From the NCBI GenBank assembly GCA_014634225.1, contig BLFN01000209.1, forward strand, positions 3,104,883-3,114,882: DNA of 10,000 bases, written 5' to 3'. The DNA is from Acropora yongei (Eukaryota > Cnidaria > Anthozoa > Scleractinia > Acroporidae). The notes beneath the pieces are model-generated. The model did not search any database. It was not told where the DNA came from and saw nothing but the letters and a program-made list of their open reading frames with translations. Position numbers and translations under genes: made by a program. This document shows, piece by piece, positions 1-6,951 of this stretch; the stretch's first letter is position 1, and the number at the start of each line of letters is the position of its first letter.

Positions 1-262
1 ATAGAATATCGTCACAGGAAATCAATCGGCTTTTAGAAACAAACATTGAAAAATCGATTCTATTTTTAATTTTGTTCTTAATGGAAAATCGAAAATTCAT
101 TGAGCAAAATCAAAAATTGAAAATTGATTTCAATTTTCAATTTTGTATTTCGACTACAAAACTGAAAATTGATCACGCCGGACGAGAACAAAAGCTGACG
201 CAGTAGAGGTAGGCTAAGTTGCTCTTTTGCTTATACCTTTCGTGACTGTTCCACCCTGTCCT
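1..262 (+). repeat. Left arm of the long terminal inverted repeat
   Basis: This arm pairs with 740-1018 in inverted orientation. The block GACGCAGTAGAGGTAGGCTA at about 197-216 is matched exactly by the complement in the right arm. Divergence starts inside the arm near 233, where the right arm carries about 15 extra bases. Confidence 0.85.
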
Positions 263-739
263 GGCCCAGTCCTGGGGCACCTGATTGGCGTGTCAAGGAG
301 GGAGGGGGGAAGAGCGAACTCTAGTTGCCACGGTCATTGGTTCAAATTGGTGTGGCCCTGGCCCTAGTAACGCCCGAGAGAGTCTTGCAACTGTCATGTC
401 TCCTGCCTGCATTCGTATTCGTAAGTCTTTCCCCTCTCTACTTACATCGAACGACTTAGTAGCTGCCATATTAAACAGACGACAACAGTTCTGGTCTGCA
501 AAAGGCGCGAAAATGCAACGGGATGGTTATAAACTGTAGGGGGAGGGGAAGGGGTGGAATTCACAATCTCTCTGTCTTGTGCAGGTTTTTTTTAAACCAA
601 ACACCACTATAACTGCCGTAGTTTGTCTGTTAGATTCAAATCCTCTTTACTCACGGGCCCCAGATATCTCAACAAATCATAATTTTAACAAGTAGAGTCC
701 ACTCCCTTCCCCTCCTTGCCACGCGACTGATGGCTCTAT

Positions 740-1018
740 GGCAGGGTGGCGTGGCACAGTCACGAAACGTTTAGCCCAGTGCGGGTAAGCAAAAGAGCAG
801 CTTAGCCTACCTCTACTGCGTCAGCTTTTGTTCTCGTTCGGTGCGATCAATTTTGAATTTTGTAGTCGAAATACAAAATTGAAAATTGAAATCAATTTTC
901 AATTTTTGATTTTGCTCAATGAATTTTCGATTTTCCTTTAAGAACAAAATTGAAAATAGAATCGATTTTTCAATGTTTGTTTCTAACAGCCGATTGATTT
1001 CCTGTAACGATATTCTAT
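740..1018 (-). repeat. Right arm of the long terminal inverted repeat
   Basis: This is the reverse complement of 1-262. A minus-strand open frame of 70 codons (813-1025) simply follows the AT-rich arm and has no protein-like composition, so it is not annotated as a gene. Confidence 0.85.
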
Positions 1019-1273
1019 TTTTCATTCATATGAAACCTAAGAAATGGCAAAATAATGTTAAATAAAGCAGTACTTTAAATTTACTATTTAAAATATCGGT
1101 GTTTTTCTATAATATTGTAATTTTGTTTAAAAAAATAGAGACGAACTGATAAATAAAGAAAAACGAAAAGCAAAATTTCATCTTCGTTCTAAATTGAAAA
1201 TGAAATGGACGAATGACACACGGACCGAAACGCCCTGATGGGAGTATTTAATAAAGTTTACCATATAGTTTAC
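1019..1273. other. AT-rich spacer, no gene seen
   Basis: This stretch is AT-rich and follows the foldback element. All frames are interrupted, and I see no RNA gene and no splice-bounded exon. A diverged 5' part of the retroelement fragment that follows may be hidden here but cannot be read. Confidence 0.5.
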
Positions 1274-1701
1274 CAAGACGCAAGACGTGGTTTCTGGGAA
1301 CACCAACTATCGATGTCAGGGACTGTCACCCAAATGCCGAATCGTATAAGGACCTAGAGCCACAACAGATCTACAGAATGCACGAGAACGAGAAAAAGCG
1401 TCAATATTCAAGGAGAGTTCTCGACATTGAGCACGGAACATTCACACCACTAATATTTACTATAACCGGCGGAATGGGCAAAGAGTGCATGAGATACCAC
1501 AGTCGCCTCGCCGAGTTGATAGCTCTAAAGAAGGGGAAAGAGTATGCTGCAACAATGTCATGGATTAGAGGGAACACATGTTTTGCATTACTGAGATCCG
1601 CTCTTATCTGTTTAAGAGGCTCCAGGACAACCAGGAGACTCCCCTGCGATGCCAGGAATGTGGACTTTGATATCGAAACTGTAGACGGAGCCATTCACTA
1701 G
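1274..1701 (+). pseudogene. Decayed retroelement protein, C-terminal fragment
   Basis: The open frame from 1309 to the TAG near 1699 reads through [12 protein letters not shown], a [14 protein letters not shown] block, [24 protein letters not shown], and [16 protein letters not shown] recognise this order of blocks from memory as the C-terminal part of multicopy retroelement proteins common in coral genomes, usually downstream of a reverse transcriptase. The expected GFWEHQ block lies upstream in another frame (1274-1306), so a frameshift falls near 1300-1309. In-frame stops sit at 1249 and 1252. There is no splice acceptor or plausible gene start, and the internal ATG at 1378 is not a true start. 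It is read here as a dead, 5'-truncated copy. The exact retroelement clade is uncertain. Confidence 0.6.
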
Positions 1702-1847
1702 TTCCGGTTCCTCTTTTCTTTTTTTTAATAGTCTCTTATAGGCTTTTAATCTTAAGACTGGGATTTTCTTTTATGACAGGACAGTTTAAGACGATATATG
1801 CAACGCAAATTTTGTAAAAGGTTGTTTTAAATATTGTAATGGTAATG

Positions 1848-1890
<43 letters not shown>
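1702..1890 (+). mobile_element. Retroelement 3' UTR ending in a (GTA)n tail
   Basis: Immediately after the stop of the retroelement fragment comes a T-rich stretch with no open frame, then GTAATGGTAATG running straight into 14 copies of GTA at 1848-1890. A 3' UTR joined directly to a simple-repeat tail is typical of many LINE-type insertions, so this probably marks the 3' end of the copy. This is inferred; no target site duplication was identified. Confidence 0.45.
1848..1890 (+). repeat. (GTA)n microsatellite, about 14 uninterrupted copies
   Basis: A perfect GTA trinucleotide run, followed by a degenerate ATAATAATTATAATAATT stretch. It probably derives from the tail of the upstream retroelement. 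Confidence 0.95.
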
Positions 1891-2093
1891 AGATAATAAT
1901 TATAATAATTAGTAAAATTTTTAGTTTTTACACTTTTTACCAGTATTTATCCTTATAAATAAATACAATAAAACAATTTATTATTATTATTAATTGGTTA
2001 ATTTACCATAAGTTGTTCGACACCGCGGTAATTTTATAATGTACTTAATCAATATGTATATTTACACGTCTTTCCTCAATAAACGCCGCTTTT
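1891..2093. other. AT-rich stretch with short ATT runs, no gene
   Basis: This holds several AATAAA-like words (about 1956-1975) and a short TTATTATTATTATT run near 1979-1992. No exon-like open frame or splice-bounded segment is visible on either strand. The AATAAA words are expected by chance at this AT content and are not offered as a polyadenylation site. Confidence 0.5.
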
Positions 2094-2104
2094 TTAAATA
2101 TTAG

Positions 2105-2140
<36 letters not shown>

Positions 2141-2258
2141 CATTATCAATATCATTATTATTATTATTATCAGCCTCTTCTGGAACCAACGAACTGAGCA
2201 ATCCACGAACAGAATCGATCGCATCATCCAATCGAAAATGATTGTGTTTTCCTGCCAT
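2094..2258 (-). CDS. Possible small ORF with Asp/Asn-rich tail, doubtful
   Basis: On the minus strand an ATG at 2256-2258 opens a 54-codon frame to a TAA at 2094-2096. The first 30 residues are balanced in composition (MAGKHNHFRLDDAIDSVRGL, then LSSLVPEEAD) and look more protein-like than the overlapping 81-codon frame. The rest is an N and ND repeat translated from the microsatellite at 2101-2171. It resembles nothing I recognise. It could be the first exon of another gene, a transposon remnant or chance. It lies downstream of the last readable SRCR exon, inside what is probably that gene's next intron or its 3' flank. Confidence 0.2.
2101..2171. repeat. Compound (ATT)n / (ATTATC)n microsatellite
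   Basis: ATT repeats flank a central block of about six CATTAT hexamers with one interruption (CAATAT). It accounts for the isoleucine/methionine-rich shadow frame on the minus strand. Confidence 0.95.
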
Positions 2259-2843
2259 GTCGCGGTCCGCATTTGAAAAGAAGCGTGCACAGTCCCTTAA
2301 TTTAACTCATTCTTGGCGCGGTGAATCGCGCGGAAAAAAAATGGCTCTCCAGTAAAAGCTGTTATTTTTACAAGTATTCAGAGTTATGTGGAAAAATAAA
2401 CCTCATTTTAAAGGTTATTAAATAAGCTTTACGAAAAAAATAATTTATCGGCAGAGAAAAATCATACAATAGAAAATGAACGTAAGCAACAGAGATCCGC
2501 GAAAATTTCGCCAAAATTGGCGATCCCCAGATTCCAACAAATTATATGTTGAAGAACCAAGTGTTTTGAGCTGAGCTGTATACGCACATTTGCTGGGCGC
2601 ATGTACGTGATCATAAGCGTGTTTGGGAAATGTAGATTTGCGTTGACAGAACGCATGAGGTGAATATTTTCATTTTCGCGGGATAAAAACCCATACAACG
2701 GGGAAAATACAAATATACGTGGGCAAAAACCGCACGTATACCGTGTCATAATTTTGAAACGAATGGCCAACCAAAGACCCTTGCAAAAAGTGAAAGTGCT
2801 TCAGCATTTTTGTCGCTCCTTGTGGAGCGGGCAAGTAGCAACT
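2259..2843. other. Region beyond the last readable SRCR exon, no gene seen
   Basis: The donor at 2844-2849 implies that this stretch starts an intron of the SRCR gene on the minus strand. A 102-codon minus frame (2462-2770) has no SRCR motifs, no paired splice sites and scattered composition, so it is judged non-coding. A small GC patch (GCGCGGTGAATCGCGCGG near 2316-2333) forms a short imperfect palindrome in otherwise AT-rich sequence. I found no polyadenylation site or terminal exon that I could support. Confidence 0.45.
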
Positions 2844-2849
2844 ACTTAC

Positions 2850-3200
2850 CATTGACAGAAATGCCGTCCATTTTACATATGAGCTGAACATCATCGCTGT
2901 TGCAATGCACTGTTTGCTGCAATTGGCAATCGCCCAGAGTCCTTTCATGGCCTGTACAGGCATCACCATTGAACCATACAGGGCCTGGACCCACCTCGTA
3001 TATAATGTCTGGATTGTACGAGAATTCATTATGTAATACAAAATCCAGTTCAACTCCTTTATACCCAAGTTGTCGACAGATTACTTCAGCGGTCTCAGTT
3101 TTCCAATCATTTTCACACAGGGTTCCCCAGACTCCTTGGTAACGTACTTTCACCCGGCCAGCATAAGGTACTTCAGAACCGCTCAGTCGTACAGCAGTTT
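2850..3200 (-). CDS. SRCR domain 5 exon (single-exon domain, phase 1-1)
   Basis: This 351-nt exon encodes a whole SRCR domain. It starts after an acceptor (cggtag|AAACTG, minus strand) and ends at a strong donor (CAATG|GTAAGT), both in phase 1. The protein reads TAVRLSGSEVPYAGRVKV, then WGTLC, the hallmark VICRQLGY, GPGPVWF, DACTGHERTLGDC, and VHCNSDDVQLIC. Six cysteines fit the group A set (C2, C3, C5, C6, C7, C8); the C1 and C4 positions of group B are not cysteine. SRCR domains are extracellular ligand-binding modules of about 100-110 residues. The linker GISVNG follows, so another exon should lie downstream at lower coordinates, though none is recognised. The acceptor has a weak pyrimidine tract and a MITE begins about 36 bases upstream of it. 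Confidence 0.9.
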
Positions 3201-3236
3201 CTACCGATGAATAATAATCAATGTGTGCTTCAGACT

Positions 3237-3374
3237 AGCCTGTTCCAGGTTCTCAGTAAGTCGAGACGAGCTAGGAAAAATGGGAGAGCGAGAAAAAACC
3301 TTTTTCTCGCATTCGCGTTTTCGCGCTCGCGTTTCCTTGATCGTCCCAACCAACTGAGAGCCTGGAACAGCTTA
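3237..3374. mobile_element. 138-bp MITE with ~20-bp inverted repeats and 10-bp duplication
   Basis: AGCCTGTTCCAGGTTCTCAG opens the element, and CTGAGAGCCTGGAACAGCT near its right end is the complement with about two differences. The flanks repeat GCTTCAGACT at 3227-3236 and 3375-3384, a 10-bp target site duplication. The interior is rich in CGAGAAAA, TCGCG and CGCTCG words and holds no coding sequence. The duplication length is compatible with Mutator-like or related transposases, but the family is not established. It sits in the short intron between SRCR domains 4 and 5, close to the acceptor of the 2850-3200 exon. Confidence 0.8.
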
Positions 3375-3574
3375 GCTTCAGACTGCATGAGACAAAATGT
3401 TTAGGAGGCAAAGCATTTGCAAAGAGGACTGAAGGATCAGGCGCTCCCTGGCATTGCATCGGGACTCTGCTTCCCTTATTTTTCCTGGTTCATTGATTGA
3501 TATTGGGGTAAACCAGTGTGTGCATCGTCACTCTGAGTTTTGGTGTTTTCACCCAACTCTTAAAGAAGTCTCAC

Positions 3575-3789
3575 CAGAATTTTGATATTGAGGATTATAG
3601 CACACCAAACAAACATCTGAGGCGTGGTCACTACAGGCATGCTGTCCGCTTCCCCATTCTGCATGTCGGCACTGGTCCAATGAACTTTCATTTCCTTGGC
3701 ACCGAACATCAAACAGCCACACTGGACCTGTCCCATGCACGCTCGACGGACAGTTGGAAAACATTGGAGCCAGCCAGCTAATCGATGAC
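3575..3789 (-). CDS. SRCR domain 4, second-half exon (phase 2 to 1)
   Basis: This 215-nt exon completes the domain begun at 4359-4518. The acceptor is ttatgtacag|GTCATC and the donor AATTCTG|GTGAGA. One base completes an Arg codon split by the phase-2 intron. Landmarks are SSISWLAPMFSNC, GTGPVWLFDVRC, GNESSLDQC, AEWGSGQHAC and SDVCLVC. Besides C5, C6, C7 and C8 it has two extra cysteines: one in the variable loop (SNC) and one at the residue that is usually the Gly of DAGV (DVCLVC). These could form an additional disulfide; that is inference. GNES is a potential N-glycosylation site. The exon ends in the linker YNPQYQNSG in phase 1, matching the start phase of the next domain exon. Confidence 0.92.
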
Positions 3790-4358
3790 CTGTACATAAG
3801 ATTAATTCTTCCAGTTGGACTTCACGCTGTGTAGTTCGTTGGCTTTAAGTCGGTTACTCGTCCTAAATCATCCCTCCGTACTTGCCACCCACCCGATAAA
3901 GTCTTTTTTTTTCCTCGATCTCCCAAATAGACGGAATGTGCTTTACTAATTAAAATGCGCCTCTTATTCGCTCACTTGTTGAAAGCTTCATTGAAATCAC
4001 TTATTATTTGGGGGAAAGGGACCAGAAGTCGGAATTTCCCTCTTCCGGTACAACAGTTGCTGGCTTCCGGTTCCCTGGTCACCGGCATCCGGTATCTTTT
4101 CCTCACGACCGCTTCATTTTTCGCGTTATTTTCTCAAGGCTGCCGCCCCCTTACCGCGTAGACCTCCCACCCATTTGCACTTTATATTGGTTACTACCGT
4201 TGGGGATTTCAATACCCATTTACCGTAAATTCAGTTTGCAAAGACAACGTCTCTTATAGCCACCGTACTTAGACGATTAGAAACACCTTCAATTGCTTTT
4301 GAAAAAATATCTTAAAAAATAAAATAAAATAAAATAATAAAAAAAAAACAGCACTGAC
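3790..4358 (-). other. Intron splitting SRCR domain 4
   Basis: This 569-nt phase-2 intron has donor CTATCAG|GTCAGT at its 4358 side and acceptor TACAG at 3790-3794. It holds no recognised gene. Near the donor it carries an A-rich tract with AAAAT repeats (about 4313-4348 on the plus strand). The plus-strand frames at 3955-4161 and 4008-4259 overlap each other, lack family features and are judged chance frames. Confidence 0.8.
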
Positions 4359-4518
4359 CTGATAGCCGGACCGAATCCAAGCTGCCTACAAGCAACCATC
4401 CAGGAACGCTGGTTCCAGCCATTTCCATGACTACAAACTGTTCCCCAGGTTCCATTGTATTGAACTTCAAGTCGACCAGCATGAGGCACTGAAGATCCAG
4501 CCAAGCGGACTGGATATG
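4359..4518 (-). CDS. SRCR domain 4, first-half exon (phase 1 to 2)
   Basis: This 160-nt exon begins after a classical acceptor (tgttctttgctcag|CATATC) and ends at CTATCAG|GTCAGT. It reads YPVRLAGSSVPHAGRLEVQY, NGTWGTVC, then GWNQRSWMVACRQLGFGPAI. WGTVC supplies C2 and VACRQLG supplies C3; there is no C1 or C4. NGT is a potential N-glycosylation site. Joined to 3575-3789 it gives 125 codons, within one domain length of the single-exon domains, with no stop at the junction. The frame running on past the donor into poly-Phe/Tyr is intron read-through. The intron placement just after CRQLG is the split type usually associated with group A SRCR genes. Confidence 0.93.
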
Positions 4519-4731
4519 CTGAGCAAAGAACAAACACGTGTTTTCTTAACCTGCATAAATCTATATCAAAGGGGACATCCGTTCATAGCCAATAACACGG
4601 CGTGCAGTGTACAACTACGCCTTGCACAAGTGCTTTGACACCCCATGGTGACATGACCTAAAAAGTCGCTATACACGGAACTGCGAGTAAGCGAACTAGT
4701 TTCACTGAATTGAATTTGTGGGATTTATCAC

Positions 4732-4755
4732 TGAACTAAATCAAGATTTAGTTCA
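4732..4755. repeat. Perfect 11-bp inverted repeat with AA spacer
   Basis: TGAACTAAATC, then AA, then GATTTAGTTCA. A perfect 11-bp stem with a 2-base centre, lying at or near the outer edge of the inverted-repeat region that follows. Confidence 0.9.
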
Positions 4756-4840
4756 TACGAAACAGCAGTATACATAGGAAAAATTCTGACGCCAAATTAA
4801 GACGCATTCTAAAACAATTAGGGTCTTTATTTAAACGAAA

Positions 4841-4886
4841 AAATAATAATAATCCGCGGCTTAAACAAGACGCGAACTGCCCGTAT
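4841..4886 (-). repeat. Left copy of an inverted repeat pair
   Basis: The core AAGACGCGAACTGCCCGT (4867-4884) is the exact reverse complement of 5426-5443. Similarity extends outward through CCGCGG and an ATT-rich segment. The right copy carries an extra 14-base direct duplication, TTATGTAAAGCGGC-like. The repeat family is not identified. Confidence 0.75.
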
Positions 4887-4905
4887 AAATGGTACATTTC
4901 GTGTT

Positions 4906-4925
4906 CGCGGCTTACGTAAACCGCG
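4906..4925. repeat. 20-bp near-perfect palindrome
   Basis: CGCGGCTTACGTAAACCGCG reads the same on both strands except for one mismatched pair. It shares words with the neighbouring repeat arms (CGGCTTATGTAAA), which suggests one repeat family built from this unit. Confidence 0.85.
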
Positions 4926-4946
4926 ACACACAAGGCGCAGCTTGCA

Positions 4947-4961
4947 TAAGCCGAAGGCTTA
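4947..4961. repeat. 6-bp stem hairpin TAAGCC-GAA-GGCTTA
   Basis: A perfect 6-bp stem with a three-base loop, 21 bases after the 20-bp palindrome and built from the same GCTTA word. Confidence 0.7.
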
Positions 4962-5081
4962 GAGCTAGACTTCCAGAAGCCATGGCTCATGTAAAAAGTG
5001 AATTCGCTTGTATAAATAGCACCACGGCCTGTTGGCGGTATATGCAGGCCTCAAACAGGAAAAATGCTCCATTAAAACGGG

Positions 5082-5328
5082 CATGAACTGAAGAAATCAT
5101 CCTCACACTTTCTGGACAATTTAAGCAATTGTCTCTTATGTGCACTTGAAAAATTCAAGTGACTCCAACGGGATTCGAACCCACGACATCTGCGACGCCG
5201 GTGCAGTGCTCTTACCAACTGAGCTATGAAGCCACACAGTTGAGAGCAGGTCAATTTGTTGGGCTCATGCGTGTTTTCCCGCGAAAGGAATGGTGAATGA
5301 AAGAAATGATTATGAAGTGCGGGTTAGA
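5082..5328 (-). mobile_element. tRNA-derived SINE, full tandem unit of 247 bp
   Basis: Read on the minus strand, the unit has a tRNA-like head (5161-5233), then a hairpin CACTTGAATTTTTCAAGTG, then a second hairpin GACAATTGCTTAAATTGTC, then GTGTGAGGAT. The sequence CATGAACTGAAGAAAT that begins the unit at 5082 reappears at 5329 directly after TTAGA, so units are arranged head to tail. From memory the overall sequence matches an abundant tRNA-derived repeat of coral genomes. Pol III box A and box B promoters lie in the head. It is inserted antisense to nothing: its head points the same way as the SRCR gene. Confidence 0.8.
5161..5233 (-). tRNA. tRNA-like SINE head, probably not a working tRNA
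   Basis: The minus strand folds as a 73-nt cloverleaf: acceptor arm GGCTTCA / TGGAGTC with wobble pairs, D arm GCTC / GAGC, anticodon arm CTGCA / CGCAG with one A-C mismatch, and T arm GTGGG / CCCGT around TTCGAAT. Box A (TAGCTCAGTTGG) and box B (GGTTCGAATCC) are intact. The 7-base anticodon loop is CCGGCGT, which would put GGC (Ala) in the anticodon, but position 33 is C, not the invariant T. No CCA or genomic terminator T-run follows. The second copy nearby shows that this is a dispersed repeat, not a single tRNA gene. Confidence 0.5.
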
Positions 5329-5422
5329 CATGAACTGAAGAAATGATCCTCACACTTTCTGGACAATTTAAGCAATTTTCTCTTATGTGCACTTGAAAAA
5401 ATTCAAGTGACTCCAACGGGAT
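5329..5422 (-). mobile_element. Second SINE unit, truncated within the tRNA head
   Basis: The 94 bases match the start of the neighbouring unit with only a few differences (AATGATCC for AATCATCC, TTTTC for TTGTC, one extra A). The match ends at CCAACGGGAT, inside the T arm, where the right inverted-repeat copy takes over at 5423. Only the tail and a few bases of the head remain. Confidence 0.85.
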
Positions 5423-5423
5423 A

Positions 5424-5478
5424 GTACGGGCAGTTCGCGTCTTATGTAAAGCGGCTTATGTAAAGCGTGGATTATTTT
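5424..5478 (+). repeat. Right copy of the inverted repeat pair
   Basis: ACGGGCAGTTCGCGTCTT at 5426-5443 is the exact reverse complement of 4867-4884. It is followed by a tandem CTTATGTAAAGCGG / CTTATGTAAAGCGTGG duplication and an ATT-rich end. It abuts the truncated SINE unit. Confidence 0.75.
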
Positions 5479-5950
5479 TCTGGTATAAGCGGCCCTCAGA
5501 AGTTTTCTGAATGCTTGTGGAAGCTCCGATTACATTTCTGGTATGAAAGGCCCCAAGAGTCTTTGTTGGTATATCATGAGTTTTGTCACGTTAATTGAAA
5601 ACAACACGCTGACCCATTTTTGACCACTCAACAAACCCTTCTCGGTCCCTAGCACAAATGAGACCTGTGGCTCACATAGTTTGCAGCAATAACATATTCA
5701 AGGCAATACAATCAAAACTCTTGGGGAAATGACACTTCGTAGGAGCCCGTGACCAAGGAGGGTGCAACTCTTGTGTAATGTCACGGCGTTTTCAGAAACG
5801 GAGCTATTTTTAGATTGCTTTTCCCGAGAGCTAAGTCACACACAGGAACTCTGCTTCACAATCATTAGCTTGCATAATTATTAATACTCTCGGGGTTAGG
5901 AATAAACACCCATGCGGACCGGAGCTCAAGTCCAATTTGAAACCCGTCGA

Positions 5951-5982
5951 AAACGCCATAACATGGAAACGCCATAACATGG
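5951..5982 (+). repeat. 16-bp perfect tandem duplication
   Basis: AAACGCCATAACATGG occurs twice without a gap. It is a short intronic duplication with no other sign of function. Confidence 0.95.
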
Positions 5983-6092
5983 ACCCAAAATGGCAGCCAT
6001 GTTGATGTCGCTGATGAATCCATCGGCAATTTAACTTTATTCTTATGTAAATATTTTCTTTTGTCGTGCTTTAAGAAACATGGCCAACTCAC

Positions 6093-6455
6093 GTTGCGTA
6101 TAATTGCTTGGTCGACACATAATTTCCAAGACTTCCTCGTGACCGCACCAAAGCACCTCACCGGGACTGTCAATCTTGCATTGCGATAGCGTGCTTTCGT
6201 TGCCATAGCAATATACTTTGCTCAACCAAATAGGTCCCCGTGCGTCATCTCCATACAAACGAAACCTCCGATATTCATAGCTTTCGTATAATCTTGTATC
6301 TCCCATCACATCTCCATACCCTAACTGGCGGCAAATCACTTTGAACACCGTGCCAGCCATGCGCCGAGGACATATTACTCCCCATGCCCCTGCATAACGA
6401 ACCTCTACACGGCCAGCGTACGGCAGAGTTGAGCCGACGAGTCGAAGCTGCAATT
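6093..6455 (-). CDS. SRCR domain 3 exon (single-exon domain, phase 1-1)
   Basis: This 363-nt exon has acceptor cgtttttcattcag|AATTGC and donor CGCAAC|GTGAGT. It reads LQLRLVGSTLPYAGRVEVRY, AGAWGVIC, KVICRQLGYGDVMG, ARGPIWLSKVYC, GNESTLSQC, VLWCGHEEVLEIMC. Six cysteines occupy the C2, C3, C5, C6, C7 and C8 positions, the plain group A pattern. The variable loop between CRQLG and IWL is long (29 residues) and rich in Tyr and Arg (YESYEYRRFRLYG). GNES and the SNYT just after the domain are potential N-glycosylation sites. Translation past the donor into FLKARQKKIF is intron read-through. There is no C1 or C4, and WGVIC replaces the usual WGTVC. Confidence 0.93.
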
Positions 6456-6583
6456 CTGAATGAAAAACGAGAATTTGATGACTTTTTTCATAGTTTTGTG
6501 CAATAAACTCAGCCGGGTGTTTAGTAAAATTAGTATTATTTGGTACTAGTGTAGTTCCAAGGTAATATCAAGGATAATAAAAG

Positions 6584-6606
6584 CAACAACAACAACAACA
6601 ACAACA
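6584..6606 (+). repeat. (CAA)n microsatellite
   Basis: Seven to eight uninterrupted CAA repeats following GGATAATAAAAG. This may be the tail of an unrecognised retroelement copy, but no body is visible upstream. Confidence 0.9.
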
Positions 6607-6951
6607 GACCAGGGGATCGGACTCAATCACATAGCTAAAAAACCCCAGCTTACTGAGCCAGCTGGGTAAATAAATATAACGCGAGCCTCCGGGTGAGTGT
6701 AAGCCTAAGAAGTTCTGTGGTTGACGACATTGATTGACTATTCAACAACATTATTTTCATGTCCACTTGACTATGAAGATGTCATCCCCTTAGGTTGCTG
6801 AAATTTCAGTCAGTGGCATCAACAATATCAGTGTTTACGTTACTTCGTCAAGTCGTGATGACTCATGGGTTTAAATCATTTACAATTTTACGTAATAAAT
6901 ACGTGGCAAACAATTAGGAAAATACAAAACTAACCATAAGAACTGAGCTCA

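Larger units (their letters stand above)
1..1018. mobile_element. Foldback-type DNA element with long terminal inverted repeats
   Basis: The first ~260 bases reappear as the reverse complement at about 740-1018, roughly 94-95% identical by eye over the outer ~230 bases. The left arm starts at or just before base 1, so the left edge and any target site duplication are cut off. The right arm ends near 1018 at ATATTCTAT. The outer arms are AT-rich with many AAAATTGAAAATTGA-like words, and the inner arms carry a shared TGCTCTTTTGCTTA block. The ~480 bases between the arms hold a short open frame (285-539) with no recognisable protein features, so I read this as a non-autonomous foldback or MITE-like element of about 1 kb. 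The superfamily cannot be assigned without the left flank. Confidence 0.85.
4519..6092 (-). other. Repeat-laden intron between SRCR domains 3 and 4
   Basis: This 1,574-nt phase-1 intron has donor CGCAAC|GTGAGT at its 6092 side and the acceptor at 4519-4521. It holds the hairpins, the inverted repeat and the SINE units listed separately. The remaining parts, 4540-4731 and 5481-6092, contain no recognisable exon on either strand: no WGTVC, CRQLG or VWL-type block was found. The minus-strand frame at 4748-4990 and the plus frame at 4889-5086 cover repeats and are not genes. Confidence 0.8.

Noticed and set aside
285..539. Plus-strand 84-codon ORF inside the foldback element
   Set aside because: No recognisable domain and no coding-like context; it lies wholly in the spacer of a non-autonomous element.
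1401..1694. Minus-strand 97-codon ORF
   Set aside because: It is the complement of the retroelement fragment, whose plus-strand frame contains the recognisable blocks.
1848..2171. CRISPR-like or satellite array
   Set aside because: The repeats are simple trinucleotide and hexanucleotide microsatellites with no spacers, in an animal genome.
2045..2290. Minus-strand 81-codon ORF rich in Ile and Met
   Set aside because: Produced by translating the ATT/ATTATC microsatellite; the overlapping frame at 2094-2258 is more protein-like, though still doubtful.
2462..2770. Minus-strand ORF as a possible further SRCR exon
   Set aside because: No WGTVC, CRQLG or VWL block and no matching acceptor/donor pair in phase 1.
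2670..3142. Frames overlapping SRCR domain 5 on both strands (2670-3068 minus, 2900-3142 plus)
   Set aside because: Shadows of the real exon at 2850-3200, which has the SRCR landmarks and correct splice sites.
3955..4259. Two overlapping plus-strand ORFs
   Set aside because: They lie in the intron of domain 4, overlap each other in different frames and show no family features.
4312..4533. Second minus-strand frame across the domain 4 first-half exon
   Set aside because: Only the other frame gives VRLAGS, WGTVC and CRQLGFG and joins in frame with 3575-3789.
5161..5233. Functional tRNA-Ala (GGC)
   Set aside because: Position 33 is C instead of T, the anticodon stem has a mismatch, and the sequence is part of a repeated SINE unit.
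5865..6206. Minus-strand 113-codon ORF
   Set aside because: Overlaps the end of SRCR domain 3 in the wrong frame and continues into intron and the 16-bp duplication.
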